Shown here one piece after another: positions 1 through 7,870 of a stretch of DNA of 64,000 bases. The translations under genes and the position numbers were made by a program. Each line of letters starts with the position of its first letter. Position 1 is the first letter of the stretch. Below the pieces are notes generated by a model. It had not been told where the DNA came from. It did not search any database and saw nothing but the letters and a program-made list of their open reading frames with translations. The DNA comes from Candidatus Saccharimonadota bacterium (GTDB lineage: Bacteria; Patescibacteriota; Saccharimonadia; Saccharimonadales; Saccharimonadaceae): contig JAFYLZ010000004.1 of assembly GCA_017556795.1 (NCBI GenBank), forward strand, positions 1 to 64,000, given 5' to 3'.

Positions 1-294
<294 letters not shown>

Positions 295-352
295 TTGAGA
301 AGGAATTGATGCGCTTGAAACAGCAATGTTGCAAGTAGCTAGGTCGGTTACG

Positions 353-380
353 GTTATGTCGAGTAAGCTTAGGACATAAC
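353..380 (+). other. Hairpin in 16S 3' flank, possible processing stem
   Basis: GTTATGTC (353-360) and GACATAAC (373-380) form a perfect 8-bp stem with a 12-nt loop, about 60 nt past the mature 16S end. It could be an RNase III-type processing or stabilising hairpin of the precursor. This is inference from position and pairing. Confidence 0.5.
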
Positions 381-458
381 TTCATCTGATTTTCAGACGT
401 AACAAAAGCTAATAACACACGACTTTCGATGAAGATTGCACAACTAAGTTGTTAAGGA

Positions 459-484
459 ATCCGCCCCTAGGGGCGGATTTTTCG
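459..484 (+). terminator. Rho-independent terminator of the 16S transcript
   Basis: AATCCGCCCC and GGGGCGGATT form a near-perfect palindromic stem followed by TTTTT. It ends the rRNA transcript before any 23S sequence, showing that 16S is transcribed alone here. Confidence 0.9.
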
Positions 485-537
485 TTGCAAGTGAGGGGTG
501 ATTGATGTATGATAAACTTAAGTAATTAGGATAAACT

Positions 538-1005
538 ATGGCGAATAACGAGGAATTGCAAGAAAAAGCTAAACAGTTTGCTGAGAGCGTGTCCAGATAT
601 AGCCGCGCTAAAAAACTGGTTTGGGGATGCGGTATTGGGTTGTGGGTTTTGGCTTGCATCATAAGCCTTATAGTGTTCGATGTCCAATACGATGCGGCTT
701 GGAATAGTTCTGGGGAAAAGGGGGCTGGGGCACTCGCTTTGCTCGTTGGAGGAACAGCCATGCTCCTCTATGGCTTAGGTATTGCTATCTCTGCTCTTGG
801 TGTGGTAATATTGGTAATTTGCGTGACGACGCATATTATTAAGAGTAAATTACGCGCGAAAATGACGATTTTTATGAAAGAGATGAAGGCTAATGGGTAT
901 TCGAAAGAAGAGGTTGGCCGTAGTTTGGTGGCGGCGGACATGCCAGAGCTTGATGTTTGGAAATGTCTAGGATTAGTGTTTGGAAAGGAAGAGGAGAAAA
1001 AGTGA
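538..1005 (+). CDS. Small membrane protein, paralogue of the next gene
   Basis: Unrecognised 155-aa protein. It has a charged, probably helical N-terminus (residues 1-27), a transmembrane segment near 29-48, a second long hydrophobic region near 65-105, and a basic then acidic cytoplasmic-type C-terminal helix. The C-terminus has the pattern F-KE---G-s+eEv---L with a final CL--vFG. The same pattern ends the following gene product, so the two are likely tandem paralogues. AGGA lies 8 nt before the ATG, and a TATGAT-like -10 lies upstream. The stop TGA overlaps the next ATG (TGATG), implying translational coupling. Function unknown; a lineage-specific membrane protein is the most I can say. Confidence 0.8.
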   Translation: MANNEELQEKAKQFAESVSRYSRAKKLVWGCGIGLWVLACIISLIVFDVQYDAAWNSSGEKGAGALALLVGGTAMLLYGLGIAISALGVVILVICVTTHIIKSKLRAKMTIFMKEMKANGYSKEEVGRSLVAADMPELDVWKCLGLVFGKEEEKK

Positions 1006-1469
1006 TGAAAAAACAAGAAGAAATTCAAGCAAAGGTAGAGGCTTTTTATGCCAGTCGTAAAGCACGTAATGCTAAGTTTTCGTCAGAAGCCAAGAGGGCA
1101 TTGGTCGCCGTGCTGGTTGGGGCTTGTATAGTCTTGTTGATTTTTGGCTCACTTTTGTGGTTCTCTCGAAAATATTATACGGGCTCCGCAGATCCATTCG
1201 GCGCAGTGGTGGCCGTCACTACTTTTGCCATGGTTCTTTATCCAAGCATAGCGGTTGCTGTTATTTTTGCGATTTGGAAAGTGGCAAGCATTTTATTTAA
1301 GCTGGGTAAAAAATGGAAAAAAGAAGACGAGGAACGAGATAGTTTCGTGAAGGAGCTCATTTCTTTGGGGTGTACGCGCAAGGAAATAGAGGACTATTTG
1401 TCTGAACTTTCGGAGACAGAAGTTAAGGAATGCTTAGATCAAGCATTCGGTGACAGTGAAGCCGAATAA
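1005..1469 (+). CDS. Small membrane protein, paralogue of the previous gene
   Basis: Unrecognised 154-aa protein. The open frame extends upstream to 957, but the ATG at 1005 overlaps the preceding stop as TGATG and has GGAAGAGGAG just upstream, so I choose it. Layout: a lysine-rich helical N-terminus, two hydrophobic stretches (roughly residues 28-52 and 62-95), then a charged C-terminal helix with FVKELISLGCTRKEIEDYL and a terminal ECLDQAFG. These match FMKEMKANGYSKEEV and KCLGLVFG of the upstream protein in order and spacing. The pair probably forms a two-gene unit acting at the membrane. Function unknown. Confidence 0.8.
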   Translation: MKKQEEIQAKVEAFYASRKARNAKFSSEAKRALVAVLVGACIVLLIFGSLLWFSRKYYTGSADPFGAVVAVTTFAMVLYPSIAVAVIFAIWKVASILFKLGKKWKKEDEERDSFVKELISLGCTRKEIEDYLSELSETEVKECLDQAFGDSEAE

Positions 1470-1480
1470 TATCGCCAAGG

Positions 1481-1489
1481 TGTTATAAT
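1481..1489 (+). promoter_or_regulatory. Extended -10, leaderless promoter of the SpoU gene
   Basis: TGTTATAAT ends at 1489; only 7 nt separate it from the ATG at 1497, with no SD. The transcript should start at or next to the ATG. Confidence 0.75.
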
Positions 1490-1496
1490 AGCCTTT

Positions 1497-2018
1497 ATGG
1501 AAGACACCCGTAATCTAGTTGATGAATACAAGGGCCTCAGTAATGAAGAGGTTTTTGAGGCGCTATCGAAAAAGCGCAATACTTTAGAGGTGGCGATCGA
1601 GAACGTGGAACACGATTTTAATATTGGAACAGTAGTGAGAAACGCCAACTCGTTTAATGTTTCCAAAGTACATATTATTGGTAAGAAGAAATACAACCGC
1701 CGCGGGGCGATGTGTACGGATAAGTATCTTGAGATTTTGCATTGGGATAATATTGGAGACTTTTTGGCGAGCCAAGAGGGAAGGGAGCTGGTGGCGATCG
1801 AGAACAATACGCCGCGCGCTTTACCTCTGGGTGACAAGAAATTTACAGAGAAGACGACGCTGATCTTTGGCAGTGAAAACAACGGTATTTCGGCGGAGCT
1901 ATTAGAGAAGGCGCATGATGTGCGCTATATCGAGAGCTTTGGCTCGACGCGTTCGGTGAACGTCGGTGTGGCCTCCGGTATTGCCATGTATGAATGGGTG
2001 AGACAGCTGGTTTTATAG
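1497..2018 (+). CDS. SpoU/TrmH-family RNA 2'-O-methyltransferase
   Basis: 173-aa SPOUT methyltransferase that would methylate a ribose 2'-OH in tRNA or rRNA using SAM. All three SpoU motifs are visible: motif 1 NIGTVVRNANSFN (from residue 42), motif 2 TLIFGSENNGIS, and motif 3 STRSVNVGVASGIAMYEW, where the knot binds SAM. It is the size of a bare catalytic domain without the N-terminal RNA-binding domain of longer TrmH/RlmB proteins, so the substrate cannot be assigned. It is a single gene between a leaderless-type promoter and a terminator. Confidence 0.88.
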   Translation: MEDTRNLVDEYKGLSNEEVFEALSKKRNTLEVAIENVEHDFNIGTVVRNANSFNVSKVHIIGKKKYNRRGAMCTDKYLEILHWDNIGDFLASQEGRELVAIENNTPRALPLGDKKFTEKTTLIFGSENNGISAELLEKAHDVRYIESFGSTRSVNVGVASGIAMYEWVRQLVL

Positions 2019-2055
2019 GGGTAGTACGGCTTTTGCCAAGGAATTAAGACAAAAG

Positions 2056-2082
2056 AAAAATCGCCTATTTTGGGCGATTTTT
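2056..2082 (+). terminator. Rho-independent terminator after the SpoU gene
   Basis: AAAAATCGCC and GGCGATTTTT pair across a 7-nt loop and end in a T-run. Confidence 0.9.
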
Positions 2083-2173
2083 GTAGGTCATATATATCTT
2101 AAGTAGCCTCGTAGTTTGCAGTCTACTCAAGACACCTACATTATATATCATGGCGTGAATAAAGTCAATAGCG

Positions 2174-2202
2174 TTTTTCCACAAAGCGTGGAAAAATCCA
2201 CG
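2174..2202. promoter_or_regulatory. Overlapping palindromes with TTTTCCAC boxes
   Basis: TTTTTCCAC (2174-2182) and GTGGAAAAA (2188-2196) form a 9-bp inverted repeat. The right arm also belongs to a second palindrome, CGTGGAAAAATCCACG (2187-2202). TTTTCCACA fits the loose DnaA-box pattern TTWTNCACA. Related dyads occur in intergenic DNA at 23974-23998 and 25448-25473. It lies 40 bp upstream of a strong promoter and may be a regulator or DnaA site. The rest of the 2083-2237 gap shows no gene. Confidence 0.45.
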
Positions 2203-2207
2203 AGCGG

Positions 2208-2221
2208 TTTGTTCGGTTTTT
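2208..2221 (+). repeat. Copy of 14-bp dispersed repeat TTTGTTCGGTTTTT
   Basis: Exact 14-mer also at 19528-19541 and 23906-23919, with a 13-nt copy at 31802-31814; all are on the + strand. Confidence 0.7.
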
Positions 2222-2237
2222 ACTAAGCAGAAACGTG

Positions 2238-2266
2238 TTGACAAAACTAAAGCGCTATGCTATAAT
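2238..2266 (+). promoter_or_regulatory. Consensus sigma70 promoter of the uORF/KGG unit
   Basis: TTGACA (2238-2243), a 17-bp spacer, and TATAAT (2261-2266) preceded by TGC: a full-consensus extended promoter, the best in the window. The ATG of a 16-codon ORF begins 6 nt after the -10. Confidence 0.92.
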
Positions 2267-2272
2267 AAGCAT

Positions 2273-2323
2273 ATGCACTCTGTTGGGAGTGGTTTTGATA
2301 TTAAGAATTTGGTGGGCAGATAG
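2273..2323 (+). CDS. Leaderless upstream mini-ORF (16 aa)
   Basis: The ATG lies exactly 6 nt after a consensus -10 box, the same spacing as the leaderless genes in this window. It reads MHSVGSGFDIKNLVGR and then TAG (2321-2323). That stop overlaps the TAGGAG Shine-Dalgarno of the downstream KGG gene (ATG at 2337). A leaderless 70S ribosome would therefore terminate on the next gene's SD, which suggests translational coupling or control. No homology recognised; it may be translated without the peptide mattering. Confidence 0.5.
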   Translation: MHSVGSGFDIKNLVGR

Positions 2324-2336
2324 GAGTTCTAGAGAA

Positions 2337-2540
2337 ATGGCTGGAACTAAAGCTGGCGGCATGAAAGCTGCTGCTACCAATAAAGCCAAATATGGCAAAG
2401 AGTTTTACGCTCGTATTGGTAAAAAAGGTGGTGAAAACGGTCATACTGGCGGTTTCGCTGCTAATCCGGCTCTCGCTCGTATCGCTGGTGCTAAAGGTGG
2501 ACGTATTTCACGTCGTGGCCCAGCTAAGAAAGAGGCCTAA
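2337..2540 (+). CDS. KGG-domain (YciG/GsiB-like) small protein
   Basis: 67-aa glycine- and lysine-rich hydrophilic protein with the KGG (stress-induced repeat) signature: an N-terminal GTKAGGMKAAATN segment, then YARIGKKGGENGHTGGFAA, then ARIAGAKGGRISRRG. The family is linked to general stress in Bacillus (GsiB) and enterobacteria (YciG); its molecular role is unclear. I reject the longer frame starting at 2235, whose hydrophobic N-terminus would overlap the -35/-10 promoter. The ATG at 2337 has AGGAG 10 nt upstream. A consensus promoter and a strong terminator suggest an abundant transcript. Confidence 0.85.
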   Translation: MAGTKAGGMKAAATNKAKYGKEFYARIGKKGGENGHTGGFAANPALARIAGAKGGRISRRGPAKKEA

Positions 2541-2542
2541 CA

Positions 2543-2573
2543 AAAAAATAATCCCTTCGGGGATTATTTTTTT
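2543..2573. terminator. Bidirectional terminator between convergent genes
   Basis: AAATAATCCC-TTCG-GGGATTATTT with A-runs on one side and T-runs on the other. It serves the KGG gene on + and the metallopeptidase-like gene on -. Confidence 0.9.
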
Positions 2574-2982
2574 AGCGTTCACAATGCGGGCAGTGATAGG
2601 CGCCATCTGGGGTCTGGTATCTGGTGAGCCCGCATTTTTTGCAGCGTGACTTCTGGTGGAGCCAGTCGCGATAGGTGTCGAGCTCGGTTTCAACGAGTTC
2701 TTCGTCGATCGTGACTGCGGGGCCTTTAGTAGTAAGCTCGGCTGCCACCTCTTTGGCCTTTTCCCAAGCGGCGCGCTCCATCTTGAGGCGTTCGATGTCG
2801 GTAGCAAAGTCGGTGTGGTGAAGTAGGGCATGACCAAGCTCGTGGAGCAGGAGGGAATCAAAATTCGGCGTATTTTCGACGTAGCAGATGGTGCGCGGGG
2901 CGCGAAAAGAGAACTTTTTGCCGGACTTAAAATGTAGGTCCGGATAAGCATTTTCGAGCGTTTTTAAGAGAGAATTAGACAT
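2572..2982 (-). CDS. ImmA/IrrE-like HExxH protein with C-terminal zinc ribbon
   Basis: 136-aa protein. The N-terminal half resembles the ImmA/IrrE metallopeptidase fold: a zinc-binding LLLHELGHALLHH helix near residues 45-57 and downstream acidic helices (MERAAWEKAKEVAAEL) that could give the third ligand. The C-terminus has a four-cysteine zinc ribbon: CKKC, then CPHC 17 residues later. ImmA/IrrE proteins cleave repressors in mobile elements or DNA-damage responses, but no repressor partner lies next to it. A single gene, divergent from rpsA, with no clear SD. Protease activity is inferred from the motif only. Confidence 0.7.
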   Translation of the reverse strand: MSNSLLKTLENAYPDLHFKSGKKFSFRAPRTICYVENTPNFDSLLLHELGHALLHHTDFATDIERLKMERAAWEKAKEVAAELTTKGPAVTIDEELVETELDTYRDWLHQKSRCKKCGLTRYQTPDGAYHCPHCER

Positions 2983-3063
2983 ATTTAACCATGAGCTTAT
3001 TGAACAAATTATTTATACAATTAGTATAGCACACGGCGGGGAAGCTGAGAGTAAATAAAGGGG

Positions 3064-3092
3064 TGGACTTTTTGCGGATTTTTTGCTAAAAT
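3064..3092 (+). promoter_or_regulatory. Candidate promoter of rpsA
   Basis: TGGACT (3064-3069), a 17-bp spacer and an extended -10 TGCTAAAAT (3084-3092). Transcription from about 3099 would begin right at the leader hairpin. Confidence 0.55.
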
Positions 3093-3101
3093 TAAGGGAA
3101 T

Positions 3102-3145
3102 TTCAGGTTCATTCAAAAGCGGGGGGATTTTTGAATGAGCCTGAA
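3102..3145 (+). promoter_or_regulatory. Long leader hairpin in front of rpsA
   Basis: A 17-nt left arm (3102-3118, starting TTCAGGTTCATTC) pairs with 3129-3145 with a single G-T wobble. The 10-nt loop contains six consecutive G residues. It lies between the predicted start of transcription and the AAAGG ribosome site (ATG at 3163) and has no T-run, so it is not a terminator. A translational operator for S1 is the natural guess. Confidence 0.75.
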
Positions 3146-3162
3146 GAAAGGAAAATATAATA

Positions 3163-4233
3163 ATGGCAAAAACTGCCAAAGTAACTATGGATGACCTCCT
3201 CGCAGGAAGCGAAGAATCATTCAAACATGTTGTCGCAGGTGACACCGTTAAAGGTACGGTCTTATCTGTTAAGAAGCACGAGGTTTTGATTGACCTCGGC
3301 GCACAAGGTGTTGGTCTCGTACCACGCCGCGAAGCTGGTTTCGCTCGCAACCTTAAGGTTGGCGACGAAGTTACAGTTTCTGTTATCGAAGCCGAGATGG
3401 AAGATGGTTACGTACTTCTTTCACTTCGCAAAGCAGTCAAAGATAAAGGATGGGACGAAATTCAAGCCAAACTTGATACGGCTGAAATCGTCGAAGTCAC
3501 TCCATTTGACGCCAACCGTGGCGGTCTCTTGGTGGAATACGAAGGTATTCGTGGCTTCTTGCCAGTCTCTCAGCTCTCAGCTGAGCACTACCCAAGGGTT
3601 GGCTCTGCTGATAAAGACGAGATTTTGCAACGTTTGAACTCGTTGGTTGGCAAGGCAATTCGTGTCCGTATTCTTGATGCTAACAAGAAAGAAAACAAGC
3701 TTATCTTCTCTGAGAAGGAAGCTATCAAAGACGGTCTTGCTGAACGCTTCGCCGAACTCAAAGTTGGTGATGTCGTTAAAGGCGTAGTGACTGGCGTGGT
3801 TGACTTTGGTGTCTTCGTTAACGTTGACGGTATCGAAGGCTTGGTCCACATTTCTGAGATCTCTTGGGAACGTGTTAACAACCCAGCTGATTACGTTAAG
3901 GTTGGTGAAACCATCGAAGCTAAGATTATTGCAATCGACAAAGAGCGCTTGTCTCTCTCGATGAAACAACTCGTTGAGGATCCATGGATCTCTGAAGTTG
4001 AGAATCTTAAGAAAGGTTCAAAGGTGGAAGGTACGATTACTCGTATTACCCCATTTGGTGCTTTCGTTCAGATTTCTCCAGCTGTTGAGGCCTTGGTGCA
4101 TGTTTCTGAGCTTGGCGAAGGTTCTGATGTCGACCCAGAGAAAATCTTTACTTTGAACGAACGCAAAGATTTCAAGGTGCTCGATATCGACAAAGAAGGT
4201 CGCAAGATCTCTCTTTCTATCGCTAAGAAATAA
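3163..4233 (+). CDS. rpsA: 30S ribosomal protein S1
   Basis: 356-aa protein with four S1 OB-fold repeats (roughly residues 20-88, 105-175, 193-262 and 280-350). Repeats carry the usual VDFGVFVNVDGIEGLVHISE pattern; the fourth reads ITPFGAFVQISPAVEALVHVSE. It binds mRNA on the 30S subunit and helps recruit structured or weak-SD messages. E. coli S1 has six domains; four are common in Gram-positives and reduced genomes. The start ATG has AAAGGAAAA upstream. A single gene with its own terminator and a strong leader hairpin suggesting autoregulation. Leaderless messages, common here, generally do not need S1. Confidence 0.95.
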   Translation: MAKTAKVTMDDLLAGSEESFKHVVAGDTVKGTVLSVKKHEVLIDLGAQGVGLVPRREAGFARNLKVGDEVTVSVIEAEMEDGYVLLSLRKAVKDKGWDEIQAKLDTAEIVEVTPFDANRGGLLVEYEGIRGFLPVSQLSAEHYPRVGSADKDEILQRLNSLVGKAIRVRILDANKKENKLIFSEKEAIKDGLAERFAELKVGDVVKGVVTGVVDFGVFVNVDGIEGLVHISEISWERVNNPADYVKVGETIEAKIIAIDKERLSLSMKQLVEDPWISEVENLKKGSKVEGTITRITPFGAFVQISPAVEALVHVSELGEGSDVDPEKIFTLNERKDFKVLDIDKEGRKISLSIAKK

Positions 4234-4248
4234 GCATTAGCAAAATTC

Positions 4249-4277
4249 AAAAAACTGCCTTTTCCGGGCAGTTTTTT
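4249..4277 (+). terminator. Terminator after rpsA
   Basis: CTGCC/GGCAG stem flanked by A6 and T6. A TATAAT at 4280-4285 directly follows and probably drives the next operon, which has the SD TAAGGAG before its ATG at 4304. Confidence 0.88.
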
Positions 4278-4303
4278 GGTATAATAAAGCCTAAGGAGAA
4301 TTA

Positions 4304-6025
4304 ATGAAAAAGAGAGAATACGAGGAGCGTCCTTGGATTAAATTCTATGAGGAAGAGGGGCTTCCGGCGAACTTGGAGTATCCAGACTGTTCAATGGTTG
4401 ATATGGTGCTAAAGAGTGCCGAGGAGTGGCCAGACAATATGGCATACTCTTATTACGGACACAAAGTCACCTACAAGAACTTTGTTAAAAAGATTGAGAA
4501 AGCAGCGCGCGCATTAAAGAACTACGGCGTTAAAGAAGGCGACCGTGTGACGATCTGTATGCCGAATACGCCAGAGGCTTTGACGATGGTTTATGCGGTG
4601 AATATGGTCGGTGCAGTGGCTAATATGGTGCACCCGCTTTCTTCGGAGAAGGAAATTGAATATTACATCCGTGCAGCAGAGTCGAAATATGTCTTAGTGT
4701 TTGATGCGATGTTCGATAAGGTCTATCGTCTCTGTGACTCAGCTGGCTTGTCACGTATTATCGTAGTGCGACCATCGGATGGCCTAGGCTTTTTGAAGAA
4801 GAAAATGTACCGCTTGTTGCATGTTAAGAAGGTGCGCTTACCATTTAATGATTCACGTGTGGTGCTTTGGGAAGATTTCATTGCGAACTCTTATTTCTAT
4901 CAAGGCGAAGTGTACGAAAAACGTGGTGCAAACGACCTGGCAGCGATTCTTTACTCTGGCGGTACGACTGGTGCGCCAAAGGGAATTATGCTCTCAAACT
5001 TGAACTTTAACGCCCTCGGCATGATGGCGACGACCGTGATTCGTCAGGCTGTTCCGGGAGCATCGATTCTAGCAATTTTGCCGAACTTCCATGCTTTCGG
5101 TCTCGGTGTGTGTATGCATACACCTCTATCGAAGGGCATGGGTGTGATTTTGATCCCTGTATTCTCGCATAAACAATTTGCTGATATTATCCGCAAGAAC
5201 GAGCCGAACTTTATCGCCGGTGTGCCAACGCTTTATGAATCTCTCATTAATACCAAGCTCAAACCAGATGATTTGAAGTCCGTGAATGCGGTGATTTGTG
5301 GTGGCGACGCCTTGAATTCAACCCTGCGCGATAAGGTGAACGCCTATCTAAAGGCGCATGGCTCTAAGGCAAAGATTCGTGTCGGTTTTGGTTTGACCGA
5401 AGCCTGCGGCGCAACCTGTCTTTCGCCAGAAAACTCGTTTAAGGATGGCATCATTGGTGCGCCTTTCCCGGATATGTATTTCAAGATTGTTAAAATCGGT
5501 ACGTTTGAGCGCGCTAAAGATGGCGAAGAGGGTGAGATTTGTATTTCTGGTCCACTCGTGATGATGGGATATCTCAACGATGATGCTGAAACGGCACGAG
5601 CCGTGCACCTACACGACGACGGTCACGTGTGGCTACACACGGGCGATATTGGCTATTTGAATAAAGACGATCATTTCATTTACTTTACGCAACGTTTGAA
5701 ACGAATTATTGTGTCGTCTGGATACAATATTTATCCAACCTATCTCGAATCGGTGATTAATTCGCACGAAGGTGTGTTAACTTCAACGGTTATCGGGGTA
5801 GATCACCCACACAAGGGCCAGGTGGCCAAGGCCTTCATTGTGTTAAAACCTGGATACAAGGCTGGTAAAAAAATTGAACGAGAAATCCGCGAACTGCTTG
5901 AACGCCATGTGGCGATCTACGCTTTGCCAGCATCGTACGAATTTCGTGACAAGTTACCAACAACGTTAGTTGGCAAGGTCGCCTTCAAGAAGCTTGAAGA
6001 CGAAGAACGTGCTAAGAAAAAATAA
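4304..6025 (+). CDS. AMP-forming acyl-CoA synthetase family protein
   Basis: 573-aa adenylate-forming enzyme of the ANL superfamily. Visible motifs: P-loop YSGGTTGAPKG (from residue 217), GFGLTEACG (aromatic/Glu motif), the WLHTGDIGYL hinge-region motif, LKRIIVSSGYNIYP, and the C-terminal catalytic lysine in GKVAFKK. The family activates a carboxylic acid with ATP and then usually transfers it to CoA. It most resembles long-chain fatty acid-CoA ligases, but substrate cannot be read from sequence. Patescibacteria generally lack fatty acid synthesis, so it may activate host-derived acids. First gene of an apparent operon with glmS (14-nt gap) and an FNT transporter. Confidence 0.88.
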   Translation: MKKREYEERPWIKFYEEEGLPANLEYPDCSMVDMVLKSAEEWPDNMAYSYYGHKVTYKNFVKKIEKAARALKNYGVKEGDRVTICMPNTPEALTMVYAVNMVGAVANMVHPLSSEKEIEYYIRAAESKYVLVFDAMFDKVYRLCDSAGLSRIIVVRPSDGLGFLKKKMYRLLHVKKVRLPFNDSRVVLWEDFIANSYFYQGEVYEKRGANDLAAILYSGGTTGAPKGIMLSNLNFNALGMMATTVIRQAVPGASILAILPNFHAFGLGVCMHTPLSKGMGVILIPVFSHKQFADIIRKNEPNFIAGVPTLYESLINTKLKPDDLKSVNAVICGGDALNSTLRDKVNAYLKAHGSKAKIRVGFGLTEACGATCLSPENSFKDGIIGAPFPDMYFKIVKIGTFERAKDGEEGEICISGPLVMMGYLNDDAETARAVHLHDDGHVWLHTGDIGYLNKDDHFIYFTQRLKRIIVSSGYNIYPTYLESVINSHEGVLTSTVIGVDHPHKGQVAKAFIVLKPGYKAGKKIEREIRELLERHVAIYALPASYEFRDKLPTTLVGKVAFKKLEDEERAKKK

Positions 6026-6039
6026 AGGAGGATACTAAT

Positions 6040-7860
6040 ATGTGCGGTATCGTAGGCTACGTTGGAAATCAACCAGCTGAGGGGGTTTTGTTAAACGGAT
6101 TAAAAAGGTTGGAGTATCGTGGGTATGACTCGTCTGGTATTGCGACCCTTGATGATAAGGAACAGCCGCATTTGGTGCGCGCGGTGGGCAAGATCGCAGA
6201 GCTTGAAAAAGCTTTGATAAAGACGCCGCTTACGGGGAACATGGGTATTGGCCATACGCGTTGGGCGACGCACGGTGGGGTGACCGTCGAGAACGCGCAT
6301 CCGCATCATGTCGAGAATGTTTTCCTGGTACATAACGGTATTATTGAAAACTTTAAAGATATCAAGGCGTTCTTAAAGAAACAGAAATTCAATTCTGACA
6401 CCGATTCAGAGGTGTTGGCGGCGTTGATTAACCATTATTACAAGAACGGTACGAAGCTAGAGGACGCCGTGGCTAAGGCTTTGAAGAAGGTGCGTGGCAC
6501 CTATGGTATTGCGGTGTTCTCGCCACTTGAACCAGGGAAGATTGTAACTGCTAGGCTCGGTAGCCCACTTGTAATCGGCCTTGGTAACGGGGAAACGATT
6601 ATCGCTTCTGACGCATCGGCTTTGCTTGGCTACACTCGTAAGGCAATCTATCTTAACGATGGCGAGATGGCGGTTTGTACGGCGGATAAGGTGAATGTGT
6701 TTGATTTGAGTCTCAAGGTGGTCGATAACAGCCCAGAGGAAATTGAGGGTGACGCATCGCAAATTCAGAAGGGCGGCTACGATCACTTCCTCTTAAAAGA
6801 GATTATGGAGCAGCCAACAACTTTGCTGAATACCTTGTCTGGTCGCGTGGACGCTAAGAAGGGGACGTTGCGCCTTGGCGGGCCGAACCTGACCCCAAGT
6901 GAAATCAATAAGATTGAGCATGTCGTGATTGTGGGCTGTGGTACGGCGTATTACGCTGGGTTGCTCGCTTCGTATTACATGGAACAGTTGGTACCAAACC
7001 TAACTACAGAGGTGGTGGTGGCATCGGAATATCGTTATCGTTCCTTCCATTTGCCAAAGAATTCAGTGGCGCTCGTGGTCTCGCAATCTGGTGAGACGGC
7101 TGATACGTTGGCATGTCTGCGTGAGATTAAGAAGCGCGGCGTGAAGACGTTTGGCATCGTGAATGTAGTTGGTTCGACGATTGCAAGGGAAGTGGACGGC
7201 GGTACTTATATTTATGCTGGCCCAGAGATGTCTGTGGCTTCGACTAAGGCCTTTACGGCGCAGGCGGTGGCAATGTTAATCTTTGCTGGTATGTTGGCGG
7301 GGCATCGTGGCGGTGATCCAGCCAAGTTACATCAGTTGGCTGAGGAATTAGTGGCTTTGCCAGATGAAATTGCGAAGGTTTTGAAAAAACACCAAGGTCA
7401 AATCGAGAAGTTAGCTAAGAAATATGCCAAATACGAAGACGCATTCTTCCTCGGTCGCGATACGGCCTATCCGATTGCACTCGAGGGCGCATTGAAGCTC
7501 AAAGAGATTTCTTACATCCACGCTGAGGGTTACGCTTCTGGTGAGCTCAAGCATGGCCCAATCGCATTGGTTGACGAGACGTTCTTTGAGGTGTTCTCGA
7601 TTTTGGATAACTGGTTATTCGAGAAGTCGATTGGCGGTCTTCAGGAGGTGCGCGCACGTGGTGGCAGGGCAATCGTGTTTACCGATTCGAAGCGTGAGAT
7701 TGAGGCGGATGATGTCGTAAGGATTGATACTGATATCAAGATGATCACGCCGCTTCTTATTAATGTCTTACAACAGCTGTTTGCTTACTACGTAGCGGTG
7801 AAACGCGGTAACGATGTGGACCAACCACGCAACTTAGCAAAATCAGTAACGGTGGAATAA
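6040..7860 (+). CDS. glmS: Glutamine-fructose-6-phosphate aminotransferase (isomerising)
   Basis: 606-aa GlmS, making glucosamine-6-phosphate from fructose-6-phosphate and glutamine, the entry to UDP-GlcNAc and peptidoglycan. The mature N-terminus MCGIVGYVG supplies catalytic Cys2. The class II glutaminase domain includes GHTRWATHG. Two SIS domains follow (GCGTAYYAG, SQSGETADT, and LGRDTAYPIALEGALKLKEISYIHAEGYASGELKHG split over the second). The end, LAKSVTVE, is the conserved catalytic tail. A perfect AAGGAGG (6025-6031) sits 8 nt before the ATG. No glmS ribozyme is seen in the short upstream gap. Confidence 0.97.
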   Translation: MCGIVGYVGNQPAEGVLLNGLKRLEYRGYDSSGIATLDDKEQPHLVRAVGKIAELEKALIKTPLTGNMGIGHTRWATHGGVTVENAHPHHVENVFLVHNGIIENFKDIKAFLKKQKFNSDTDSEVLAALINHYYKNGTKLEDAVAKALKKVRGTYGIAVFSPLEPGKIVTARLGSPLVIGLGNGETIIASDASALLGYTRKAIYLNDGEMAVCTADKVNVFDLSLKVVDNSPEEIEGDASQIQKGGYDHFLLKEIMEQPTTLLNTLSGRVDAKKGTLRLGGPNLTPSEINKIEHVVIVGCGTAYYAGLLASYYMEQLVPNLTTEVVVASEYRYRSFHLPKNSVALVVSQSGETADTLACLREIKKRGVKTFGIVNVVGSTIAREVDGGTYIYAGPEMSVASTKAFTAQAVAMLIFAGMLAGHRGGDPAKLHQLAEELVALPDEIAKVLKKHQGQIEKLAKKYAKYEDAFFLGRDTAYPIALEGALKLKEISYIHAEGYASGELKHGPIALVDETFFEVFSILDNWLFEKSIGGLQEVRARGGRAIVFTDSKREIEADDVVRIDTDIKMITPLLINVLQQLFAYYVAVKRGNDVDQPRNLAKSVTVE

Positions 7861-7870
7861 GGAGTTTATC

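Noticed and set aside
2235-2336. Upstream extension of the KGG protein giving a hydrophobic signal-anchor-like N-terminus
   Set aside because: It would start inside the TTGACA/TATAAT promoter region, upstream of the transcription start; ATG 2337 has a good SD.
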